In this document: one piece after another, positions 30,846 to 36,536 of the stretch
How positions within the stretch are numbered: position 1 is the stretch's first letter
Layout of the letters: every line of letters begins with the position of its first letter
Origin: a virus
DNA length: 36,694 bases
Direction: 5' to 3' (one strand)
IMG/VR virus record: IMGVR_UViG_3300046000_003349
Coordinates: 1 to 36,694 of that record
The notes under the pieces: model-generated
Told to the model about the DNA's origin: nothing
What the model saw: the letters and a program-made list of their open reading frames with translations, nothing else
The model's database searches: none
Translations under genes and position numbers: made by a program

Positions 30846-31112
30846 ATGCAAACTACCGCCGAAACAATCGATCTATCACAATCCACTATTTCCGATATTG
30901 CCCGTATCGTTTCCGCCACATGGCCGAAAGTAAACTACGCGGCAAAACCTTACCTAGATGCCATGCGTTCTCTTCACTCGATTGGCAACGCTTTCCATGC
31001 GGACGATGGGAAATCCATTGTTTTATATTTCCTGTCCAATGCTTCAAGCTATCGCGGGGAAACGGCAAAGCTAGTCAAAGCGGAGTTGAAAAAGCGCGTT
31101 GGCATTAAGTGA
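30846..31112 (+). CDS. Conserved small phage protein of unknown function
   Basis: 88 residues from the ATG at 30846, after the CA repeat. Pattern: IARIVSATWPKVNYAAKPYL, DAMRSLHSIG, then SIVLYFLSNASSYRGETAKLVKAELKKR. This pattern recurs in small proteins of many phages, usually near early genes, without a known role. It is flanked by the two bulged hairpins. Confidence 0.6.
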   Translation: MQTTAETIDLSQSTISDIARIVSATWPKVNYAAKPYLDAMRSLHSIGNAFHADDGKSIVLYFLSNASSYRGETAKLVKAELKKRVGIK

Positions 31113-31140
31113 TACCCTAGCTTGCGAGCCCCCGTCCATT

Positions 31141-31180
31141 GCCTAGCCCTTCCCCTTTACTGGGGAAGGGATTTCTAGGT
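31141..31180 (+). promoter_or_regulatory. Bulged intercistronic RNA hairpin, copy B
   Basis: Outer stem GCCTAG/CTAGGT (31141-31146/31175-31180, last pair G-U) and a perfect 9-bp inner stem CCCTTCCCC/GGGGAAGGG (31147-31155/31162-31170), with an ATTT bulge. It begins 28 bases after the stop at 31112 and ends 37 bases before the next start. Compared with copy A the inner stem has changed on both sides, keeping the pairing. Confidence 0.65.
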
Positions 31181-31217
31181 GAAGGGCAACGCTTCGCCCC
31201 ATATCCACAAACCATCC

Positions 31218-31658
31218 ATGAAAACAACAGAAACCACCCCGGCGCTTTTGCGCCTTCCAATCGCCCGCACGGCTCCCGCCCGCGCTGCTTTCATCCGTTG
31301 CCAGGACGCCGCCGGGCGTGCCATCGCGCAAGGTTGGACCCTCCGAAAGGGCAGTATCGCCCCTAGCGCACGACGACGCATTCTCTACCTATACGCGACC
31401 CCTCCCGACGGTCCCGAGCGCAGAATATGGTCAGAAGAAACGAATTTCGGCGGGTATCATGCACCCCTTACTGGCCCCAGACTCTTCCACCTTGAATCGG
31501 CCCTTGATGCTCTCATCCAGGCAGCCCCTGACGGTCCCGACGACGACGACGACGCATGCCCCGCTTGCAACTCCCCTTGCGACGGCCCCGTCCCACCGTA
31601 TTGCCCCGAGCATGACGGGAGCTATTCTGCTTTTCTCGCATTCAATAATTGCGACTAA
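31218..31658 (+). CDS. Small protein with C-terminal zinc-finger-like Cys cluster
   Basis: 146 residues from the ATG at 31218. The N-terminal two thirds are Arg/Ala-rich; an acidic DDDDD run (about 110) precedes CPACNSPC and CPEHDGSY, a likely four-ligand zinc site. An ATATCCACA sequence resembling a DnaA box lies at 31201-31209 in its leader. The family is not recognised. Confidence 0.55.
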   Translation: MKTTETTPALLRLPIARTAPARAAFIRCQDAAGRAIAQGWTLRKGSIAPSARRRILYLYATPPDGPERRIWSEETNFGGYHAPLTGPRLFHLESALDALIQAAPDGPDDDDDACPACNSPCDGPVPPYCPEHDGSYSAFLAFNNCD

Positions 31659-31679
31659 TCACCCCGACGACGACCATTA

Positions 31680-31988
31680 ATGAAAACCACCCACCCACTC
31701 CCAGGAAATACACTGCTTTCGATCACCCTTCGAGGTGATTGTGCAGAGTGCCATATTTTTACGGGTGATACGTTCGATGACTATGACGTTATGACGGGCG
31801 CTGGTTTTTATAATGTCATGACCGCCGCAAAATCAGCGGTCATTTCCTCCGGCGCTCGCAGTGTCATGATCTTTGCCTGTGACGACCGCAGGCAAAGAAT
31901 TTTCGACCGCTACGCTAAAAGGTGTGGCGGAAACCAAGTCCCAGCCATCGACCCCGACGGTGATCCATGCGATGCATGGGCATTTTAA
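31680..31988 (+). CDS. Hypothetical protein
   Basis: 102 residues. It begins with a hydrophobic beta strand (TLLSITLRGDCAECHIFTGD) and has a central SGARSVMIFACDDRRQRIFD segment; the four Cys may be structural. The start at 31680 follows the previous stop by 21 bases. A T-loop hairpin follows its stop. No family is recognised. Confidence 0.55.
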   Translation: MKTTHPLPGNTLLSITLRGDCAECHIFTGDTFDDYDVMTGAGFYNVMTAAKSAVISSGARSVMIFACDDRRQRIFDRYAKRCGGNQVPAIDPDGDPCDAWAF

Positions 31989-31993
31989 TCACC

Positions 31994-32016
31994 CGACGGG
32001 GTTCAATCCCCCGTTG
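31994..32016 (+). promoter_or_regulatory. T-loop hairpin 1 (tRNA T-arm mimic) between genes
   Basis: CGACGGGG (31994-32001), loop TTCAATC (32002-32008), CCCCGTTG (32009-32016): eight pairs with one G-U. Stem length and loop copy a tRNA T-arm, but there is no acceptor, D or anticodon arm around it. It starts 6 bases after the stop at 31988. Confidence 0.7.
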
Positions 32017-32042
32017 AAAAATAAATGAGATTGTTCTTTACG

Positions 32043-32062
32043 TTGTCCACAAGCTCTCCACA
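32043..32062 (+). promoter_or_regulatory. Two DnaA-box-like sites in a leader
   Basis: TTGTCCACA (32043-32051) matches the DnaA box TTATCCACA in 8 of 9 positions and CTCTCCACA (32054-32062) follows 11 bases later in the same orientation, one helical turn. They lie 12 bases before the start at 32074. Given the phage's DnaA domain IV protein they may be binding sites, but A/C-rich leaders make CCACA frequent here. Confidence 0.3.
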
Positions 32063-32073
32063 ATACGCCCCAC

Positions 32074-32328
32074 ATGCAAAACATCACACTCCCGACCGTT
32101 CATATGAACGGAACTTCCAGAAAGGACCTCCAAGAGGGCTATTCCAATGCAGCCCTTGAACTAGAAAACTTCATCGATGCTTGGAGTCGGATCGAATTCA
32201 ACGCCCGAGACTATTATGTTGTTGACGGTGCATGGACGAAAGCACGCGACGAACGGGACGCGATGAACGCGAAGCTGCGCGAGCTCCGCGAGTATCTCCA
32301 GGCTATGCAAGAACATCTCTACGCATGA
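32074..32328 (+). CDS. Small helical phage protein
   Basis: 84 residues: ITLPTVHMNGTSRKDLQEGY followed by a long helix (SNAALELENFIDAWSRI), an ARDYYVVDGAW turn and a C-terminal charged helix. This LPTVHxNGTS entry is common in small phage proteins of unknown role. The stop overlaps the next start (ATGA). Confidence 0.6.
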   Translation: MQNITLPTVHMNGTSRKDLQEGYSNAALELENFIDAWSRIEFNARDYYVVDGAWTKARDERDAMNAKLRELREYLQAMQEHLYA

Positions 32329-32438
32329 AAACCATCATTGCCGCCATCGTCTGGATTGCCCTCATCACGACGGCAATTTATTTAGGAAACCACGCACCAT
32401 TCGACATTGAAACGATCCTCCGCCTGACTCTTCCATGA
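32325..32438 (+). CDS. Tiny single-pass membrane peptide
   Basis: 37 residues, MKTIIAAIVWIALITTAIYL... with one transmembrane helix (about 3-20) and a short acidic tail. It is coupled on both sides by ATGA overlaps, the main support. It may be a membrane-acting early peptide. Confidence 0.55.
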   Translation: MKTIIAAIVWIALITTAIYLGNHAPFDIETILRLTLP

Positions 32439-32653
32439 CCGGCAAACCTACCAACCAACCGAAAACAACGACCATGAAAATCACTAACTACCACAACGAA
32501 GAAGTCACATTCACCACCGGACAAACCGTCACTTTCGTTTCCGACGATGGCGCGATGATCGCCGCAACAATCGCCGGAATTTCGGAGGGACTCCTCGACC
32601 TCGTCTTTTCCGACGGTGACACGGGTAGCGAACTCCCGTTTGCCTGCTTCTAA
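32435..32653 (+). CDS. Small beta-rich hypothetical protein
   Basis: 72 residues if it starts at 32435 (ATGA overlap) or 59 if it starts at 32474 (MKITNYHNE). The core alternates beta strands (EEVTFTTGQTVTFVSDDGAM; AATIAGISEGLLDLVFSDGD) like a small SH3- or OB-type barrel. A T-loop-like hairpin follows the stop. Confidence 0.5.
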   Translation: MTGKPTNQPKTTTMKITNYHNEEVTFTTGQTVTFVSDDGAMIAATIAGISEGLLDLVFSDGDTGSELPFACF

Positions 32654-32660
32654 CTACCCA

Positions 32661-32677
32661 GCCGGTTCCACCCCGGC
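32661..32677 (+). promoter_or_regulatory. T-loop-like hairpin 2 between genes
   Basis: GCCGG (32661-32665), seven-base loop TTCCACC, CCGGC (32673-32677). The 5-bp stem and 7-base loop are those of a T-arm, but loop position 4 is C rather than a purine. It starts 8 bases after the stop at 32653 and ends 20 bases before the next start. Confidence 0.5.
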
Positions 32678-32697
32678 AACCCTACCAAACCACCACC

Positions 32698-32871
32698 ATG
32701 ACCCCGCAAACACGCGCCCACGCTGCGCTTGAATACGCTCGCCATGAGCGACTCCACTCCCGCCTCGACGACTGGTCAGCCCCATCGCCCCGATGCAAGG
32801 TCGGGATCTGGTTGGCCCTTTCGGTGGCCCTATGGGTTCCTATGATTGCCGCAATATTACTCCTGAACTAA
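32698..32871 (+). CDS. Small membrane protein
   Basis: 57 residues starting at the ATG at 32698. A polar, Arg/His-rich N-terminal half (TRAHAALEYARHERLHSRLD) is followed by one transmembrane helix (GIWLALSVALWVPMIAAILL). The stop overlaps the next start by one base (TAATG). It may be a membrane-anchored early protein. Confidence 0.55.
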   Translation: MTPQTRAHAALEYARHERLHSRLDDWSAPSPRCKVGIWLALSVALWVPMIAAILLLN

Positions 32872-33482
32872 TGATCGTCATGCCATCGAATTGCGCGGGA
32901 TTCAACGCCGGATTTTTATTCGGACAACACCCAGGAAGGCTGGCGCACCTCCACTCGGTGGATCGGCTAGCCGAACCCATCCACAGCATCCCTTGGGCGC
33001 TAGACAACGGAGTTTTCGGTGCATTCTCGACTGGAAAAGAGTGGTCAGAAGAGCCACTTTATAAATTTCTCGACCGCTTTTCAGCATGGAATCCGCTTTG
33101 GGTGGTCGTCCCTGACTCTATAGGAAACCGCGACGAAACCCTTCGACTTTGGGACATTCACGCGCCAGCAATGCAGGCATTCGGCGTGAGAATGGCGATG
33201 GCGGTTCAGAATGGTATGACGCCCGCAGATGTCCCCAGCGAGGCAGAAGTGGTTTTTGTGGGCGGCTCTACAAGTTGGAAATGGCGCAGCCTGCCAGAAT
33301 GGACGAGCCAATTCCCTCGCGTGCATGTGGGACGAGTCAATTCGCTTCGCTTACTTCTGATGGCAGAAAACTCTGGGGCGGAATCGTGCGACGGCACCGG
33401 ATGGTTTCGTGATCCGACCCGACTTCAAGAACTTACTAGCTACCTCTCTTGCGATCACAACCACCCACGACTTGCTTTATGA
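32871..33482 (+). CDS. DpdA-like (queuine tRNA-ribosyltransferase-fold) protein, putative deazaguanine DNA modification
   Basis: 203 residues from the ATG at 32871; an upstream extension overlaps the previous gene. Segments in order: WALDNGVFGAF (42-52), WVVVPDSIGN (77-86), MAVQNGMTPADVP (110-122), VVFVGGSTSWKW (127-138), HVGRVNSLR (152-160), SCDGTGWFRD (172-181). This TIM-barrel order matches phage TGT-like proteins of the DpdA family, which exchange a guanine base in DNA for a 7-deazaguanine such as preQ0. D45 and D174 are candidate catalytic Asp. It is shorter than bacterial TGT and lacks the zinc site. No preQ0 synthesis genes (folE, queD, queE, queC) are present, so the base would come from the host. 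Family assignment is from recall of the motif pattern. Confidence 0.6.
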   Translation: MIVMPSNCAGFNAGFLFGQHPGRLAHLHSVDRLAEPIHSIPWALDNGVFGAFSTGKEWSEEPLYKFLDRFSAWNPLWVVVPDSIGNRDETLRLWDIHAPAMQAFGVRMAMAVQNGMTPADVPSEAEVVFVGGSTSWKWRSLPEWTSQFPRVHVGRVNSLRLLLMAENSGAESCDGTGWFRDPTRLQELTSYLSCDHNHPRLAL

Positions 33483-33721
33483 ACACTTACCAACTGACGC
33501 ACCGCGCATCATGCCCTAACGGTGACCTTGTAGACGCTTACGAAATAACGATCCGATCACAGACCACGATAATGGTTGAGGAAATCCTGCGAACACTGAA
33601 AGAAGCCCCCCCGAGAATTTACCAAGAGAACCTTGCCTCTTTGCTCCGCGCAAAACTAGGTGCTGCTGTAACGGTCGAAGGTTGGCACCACGGCATTCAC
33701 ATCACCAGCACCTTGGATTGA
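33479..33721 (+). CDS. Hypothetical protein
   Basis: 80 residues from the ATG at 33479 (four-base overlap with the DpdA-like gene). It has a beta hairpin (YQLTHRASC, LVDAYEITIRSQ), a helix (MVEEILRTLKEA) and a second helix-strand unit (ENLASLLRAKLG, HGIHITST). Coupling suggests a function linked to the upstream protein; family unknown. Confidence 0.5.
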   Translation: MNTYQLTHRASCPNGDLVDAYEITIRSQTTIMVEEILRTLKEAPPRIYQENLASLLRAKLGAAVTVEGWHHGIHITSTLD

Positions 33722-33774
33722 CCCTTGAACACATTCTTTTGAGCTAGAAAATACAAAACAAAACACAGAAAACA

Positions 33775-34098
33775 ATGACAACCATTACATCCGCCGAAGT
33801 CAGCCAATGGCTACGCGAACAAATAGCCAAGGTCCACGAGGTCCATGACTATGGACATATTCAAATCAGCCTCCCGGCCCTACGGGCAACAGAGGGGAAA
33901 CACGCGCTGTTTTCCATATATTGCGGTGACGGGATTCAATCTGGCGAACACAAGACGATTGAGGCGTGCTTGGAGCGCATCCAACGCAGATGCATGCCGG
34001 ACCTCGCAATGGAGAAGCGGAGGTTTGCGGCGGCTTTACTCGCTGAAGCTAGCGCCATCGAATCGAAGATCGACGAGACGGAGGCAGGACCATGGTAA
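33775..34098 (+). CDS. Hypothetical protein
   Basis: 107 residues. A helix (SAEVSQWLREQIAKVHEV) leads into beta strands (HIQISLPALRA, HALFSIYCGDG) and a long C-terminal helix (RRFAAALLAEASAIESK). It overlaps the DnaA-domain gene by seven bases. No family is recognised. Its 53-bp leader is A-rich and, unlike most other early junctions of this arm, contains no hairpin. Confidence 0.5.
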   Translation: MTTITSAEVSQWLREQIAKVHEVHDYGHIQISLPALRATEGKHALFSIYCGDGIQSGEHKTIEACLERIQRRCMPDLAMEKRRFAAALLAEASAIESKIDETEAGPW

Positions 34099-34409
34099 TC
34101 GACGACTCGCAAGCACTTATCCAGGCCGCTGCGGAGGTCATGGGGACGACCCCTGAGGAAATCAGTGGAAGAGAAAAGACCTCTGCGGTGGCCTTTGCTC
34201 GCCAGGTCGTCATGGCGTTGTGGTGCGAATCCCACAGCCTGCAAAAATCATGCGAGCTTGTGGGGCGGCACCACCATACTTCCAGCGTCTATGCTCGCAG
34301 GACGGTCCATGAGAAGCTCCAATACTGCCCAGCTACCAAGGAACGAGTCACGAAGATTCTTGAGAAATACCGTGAGATTGTCCTCGCCAAAGAATCCTCC
34401 GAACAGTAA
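34092..34409 (+). CDS. Free-standing DnaA domain IV-like DNA-binding protein
   Basis: 105 residues. Residues about 10-76 follow the C-terminal domain of DnaA: AAAEVMGTTPEEISGREKTS, AVAFARQVVMALWC, then LQKSCELVGRHHHTSSVYAR, which aligns with the DnaA signature around VGRDHTTV. The AAA+ domain and N-terminal domains are missing. Domain IV alone binds DnaA boxes but cannot open DNA. I infer a role in tethering host DnaA or helicase to phage DNA, or in competing for host oriC. It lies just upstream of the ERF, exonuclease and SSB genes. Confidence 0.75.
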   Translation: MVIDDSQALIQAAAEVMGTTPEEISGREKTSAVAFARQVVMALWCESHSLQKSCELVGRHHHTSSVYARRTVHEKLQYCPATKERVTKILEKYREIVLAKESSEQ

Positions 34410-34418
34410 ACCAATCCC

Positions 34419-34441
34419 GTGCGGGGTTCAATCCCCCGCGC
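34419..34441 (+). promoter_or_regulatory. T-loop hairpin 3 between genes
   Basis: GTGCGGGG (34419-34426), loop TTCAATC (34427-34433), CCCCGCGC (34434-34441): eight pairs, one U-G. Loop, stem length and wobble position match hairpin 1 at 31994-32016, while lower-stem bases differ compensatorily. It begins 10 bases after the DnaA-domain stop and ends 23 bases before the ERF start. Confidence 0.7.
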
Positions 34442-34464
34442 ATTCACACAAACCGAAAACGAAA

Positions 34465-35061
34465 ATGAACCTAGAACACAGCACACCAGAATTATTCACA
34501 GCCCTTGCAAAAATGCAGGGGGAAGTAGAGAACGCGACGAAGGGGAGCTTGAATCCCCACTTCAAAAGTAAATACGCAGACCTAGCGGAGGTCCTTAACA
34601 CCGTTCGCCCCGTCCTTGCAGCCAATGGACTGTCGGTCATTCAGAGTCCTTCCTTCGATGGCAGCACCTGCCATGTGACGACGACGCTAGCCCACTCCAG
34701 CGGTGGCTATATTACCGGGACCATGTCTTGCGTCCCTGCCAAGCAGGATGGACAGGGAATCGGGGCAGCCACCACCTACCTTCGCCGCTATAGCCTCGCT
34801 GCGGTCTGCGGAGTGGCCCAGGCGGATGACGACGGTCAAACTGCCTCCCACAGCAAACCTGCCAGTCACCCCCTGATTTCCGCTGCTGAAGCGGCCCGGA
34901 TCAAGGACAACATTGCGGAACTTGGCATTGATGAAGGTGCTTTCATGCTCCACTACGGTGTGAAGTCGATCACCAGCCTCACCACTGACAAGGTGGCATC
35001 AATCGACAAGGCATTCATCGCAAAGGCAAACAACGTATTGAAAAACCAAACAACCGTTTGA
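34465..35061 (+). CDS. ERF-family single-strand annealing protein
   Basis: 198 residues from the ATG at 34465. LFTALAKMQGEVENATKGSL, NPHFKSKYADLAEVLNTVRP, GLSVIQSP, ITGTMSCVPAKQDGQGIGAA and TTYLRRYSLAAVCGVAQADD form the ERF domain in full. ERF proteins anneal complementary single strands during phage recombination and circularisation. The adjacent exonuclease and SSB-like genes complete a Red-type recombination module. Confidence 0.88.
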   Translation: MNLEHSTPELFTALAKMQGEVENATKGSLNPHFKSKYADLAEVLNTVRPVLAANGLSVIQSPSFDGSTCHVTTTLAHSSGGYITGTMSCVPAKQDGQGIGAATTYLRRYSLAAVCGVAQADDDGQTASHSKPASHPLISAAEAARIKDNIAELGIDEGAFMLHYGVKSITSLTTDKVASIDKAFIAKANNVLKNQTTV

Positions 35062-35063
35062 AC

Positions 35064-35870
35064 ATGAAAAACGCAACAATCGAATACAATTTGGGACGCG
35101 CATACTATATGCGGTCCGCATCGCCTCAAAACCTATCCGGCCCAGTGTCGAAGTCCCTGCTTTGGGATTTCAACGATTCCCCCTACAAGTGGAGGCATTC
35201 ATCTGGCAGGGAGGTCACCCGGGCGATGGATCTGGGGACGCTCATCCACAGCGCGATTCTGGAGCCGCTTATTCCACTGGAACAAGTGGCGGCAGTTTCC
35301 CCCTTCCCAGACTTCAGGACGAAGGCAGCGCAGGAGTGGAAGGCTGACCAGAAGGATATGGGGCGCATGATCGCTACCGACGACGACATTCGTGCAGCGT
35401 CTGGATGCGAGCAGGTCTTCGCTGAAGACTATTCCCAGCGGTTTGCCGGGGGGACTAGGACTGAGGTGGCAGTATTCGCCACAATCGGGGCAACCCCTGT
35501 CAAGGGCATGATCGACATCGTTCCTGACGGTCTGGACCTTCTCGTCGATCTCAAAACCACGGCGCGAATCGGCAGCTTGCGGGAAATAACCAACACGATC
35601 ATCTCCAGGGGTTACCATTGGCAGGCAGCCCTCTACCTCGATCTGTGGAACGCTGCCAGTGGCGAACAACGCACCCGATTCGTAATCTGCTTCATCGAAG
35701 TGACGGCCCCGCACGAGTCGGCATGGGTCGAGGTATCACCTGCCCTGATCGAGGCTGGTCGCGCTGGCTACATGAATGCCATTGCCAAGTGGCAAGCAAG
35801 CTGCGCTACCGGATTGTGGTCGCGCCAGCATGAAGGCATCACGATCATCGAGAAACCCGCTTATCTGTGA
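35064..35870 (+). CDS. RecE-type PD-(D/E)XK exonuclease
   Basis: 268 residues from the ATG at 35064, preferred over a TTG at 35058. DLGTLIHSAIL (56-66) supplies the conserved His, VKGMIDIV (146-153) the first metal-binding Asp, VDLKTT (161-166) the D-x-K centre and YHWQAALYLD (184-193) the Gln of motif QxxxY. This is the PDDEXK exonuclease VIII arrangement. It would degrade 5' ends at double-strand breaks to give single strands for ERF. Confidence 0.85.
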   Translation: MKNATIEYNLGRAYYMRSASPQNLSGPVSKSLLWDFNDSPYKWRHSSGREVTRAMDLGTLIHSAILEPLIPLEQVAAVSPFPDFRTKAAQEWKADQKDMGRMIATDDDIRAASGCEQVFAEDYSQRFAGGTRTEVAVFATIGATPVKGMIDIVPDGLDLLVDLKTTARIGSLREITNTIISRGYHWQAALYLDLWNAASGEQRTRFVICFIEVTAPHESAWVEVSPALIEAGRAGYMNAIAKWQASCATGLWSRQHEGITIIEKPAYL

Positions 35871-35881
35871 AACAATGGGGG

Positions 35882-35900
35882 GAGCGCATCCTACACGCTC
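35882..35900 (+). promoter_or_regulatory. Intercistronic hairpin before the SSB-like gene
   Basis: GAGCG (35882-35886) pairs with CGCTC (35896-35900) across a nine-base loop CATCCTACA, between the exonuclease stop (35870) and the SSB-like start (35917). It is not a T-loop. No T run follows, so it is not a terminator. Confidence 0.45.
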
Positions 35901-35916
35901 AACAACCAATAAAAAC

Positions 35917-36225
35917 ATGAGTGATAGAATTGAAGTTAAAGGCACAGTCGAGAAGCTCCTTGAGATCCAAGAGTTCGCTTCCGGCTACAAGAAGCAAACC
36001 CTAGTCGTCGATACTGGAGGGAAATACCCACAGAAGATCGCCATCGACTTTGGGAGGGAGAAAATCGATCTGATCTCAAATCTGACAGAAGGTCAGGAGG
36101 TGACGGTCGGTGTGAACTTCCGAGGCAGCGAATACAATGGGAAATACTACGTTTCCCTGAATGGCTGGAAGGTTGACGCTGGGACGGCAGTCGAGAACGA
36201 TGACTCTGACGCAATTCCATTCTGA
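35917..36225 (+). CDS. DUF3127-like single-stranded DNA-binding protein
   Basis: 102 residues from the ATG at 35917. IEVKGTVEKLLEIQEFASGY, KKQTLVVDTGGKYPQKIAID and NGKYYVSLNGWKV form an OB-fold pattern of the DUF3127 family. The C-terminus DDSDAIPF copies the acidic-hydrophobic tail (DDDIPF type) by which SSB recruits partners. It probably coats single strands for the ERF-exonuclease system. The stop overlaps the next start. Confidence 0.8.
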   Translation: MSDRIEVKGTVEKLLEIQEFASGYKKQTLVVDTGGKYPQKIAIDFGREKIDLISNLTEGQEVTVGVNFRGSEYNGKYYVSLNGWKVDAGTAVENDDSDAIPF

Positions 36226-36467
36226 TGAGTATATTCGACGACATCCCCCTAGAAATAGGGACTGAATACTACGGGAACACAATCCTCGGCTGGAACCCAG
36301 AAGACCAGAAGTATCTCGTTGCTCGTCATAGTAACCCAGAAGGTCGATGGTTATCCCGGCAGAACGTCGAGACATACCATGCGAACAGTCTGATGGAAGG
36401 CGTCGAAGTCCGCGAAGCAAAGCCAGGAAATAGCTACAACACTCGATTCTTTAGGAGTCGCACCTAG
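36225..36467 (+). CDS. Hypothetical protein
   Basis: 80 residues, coupled to the SSB-like gene by the TGATG at its start. The middle (YGNTILGWNPEDQKYLVARH) suggests a small beta sheet; the rest is polar. Possibly a partner of the recombination proteins, by position only. Confidence 0.5.
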   Translation: MSIFDDIPLEIGTEYYGNTILGWNPEDQKYLVARHSNPEGRWLSRQNVETYHANSLMEGVEVREAKPGNSYNTRFFRSRT

Positions 36468-36478
36468 CCTCAACACGA

Positions 36479-36519
36479 GCTGAGACGGTAACAAATCCTC
36501 TGGCCCGGAGAATCTCAGC
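36479..36519 (+). promoter_or_regulatory. Leader hairpin before the methyltransferase
   Basis: Outer stem GCTGAGA (36479-36485)/TCTCAGC (36513-36519), seven perfect pairs, with an inner CTCTG/CGGAG hairpin (one U-G). It lies between the stop at 36467 and the methyltransferase start at 36537. Confidence 0.5.
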
Positions 36520-36536
36520 AGGGCAAACTTTCCAAC

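Noticed and set aside
31994-34441. tRNA genes at the TTCAATC hairpins
   Set aside because: Only the T-arm is present; no acceptor, D or anticodon arms can be folded around any copy, and no CCA-adjacent discriminator is seen.
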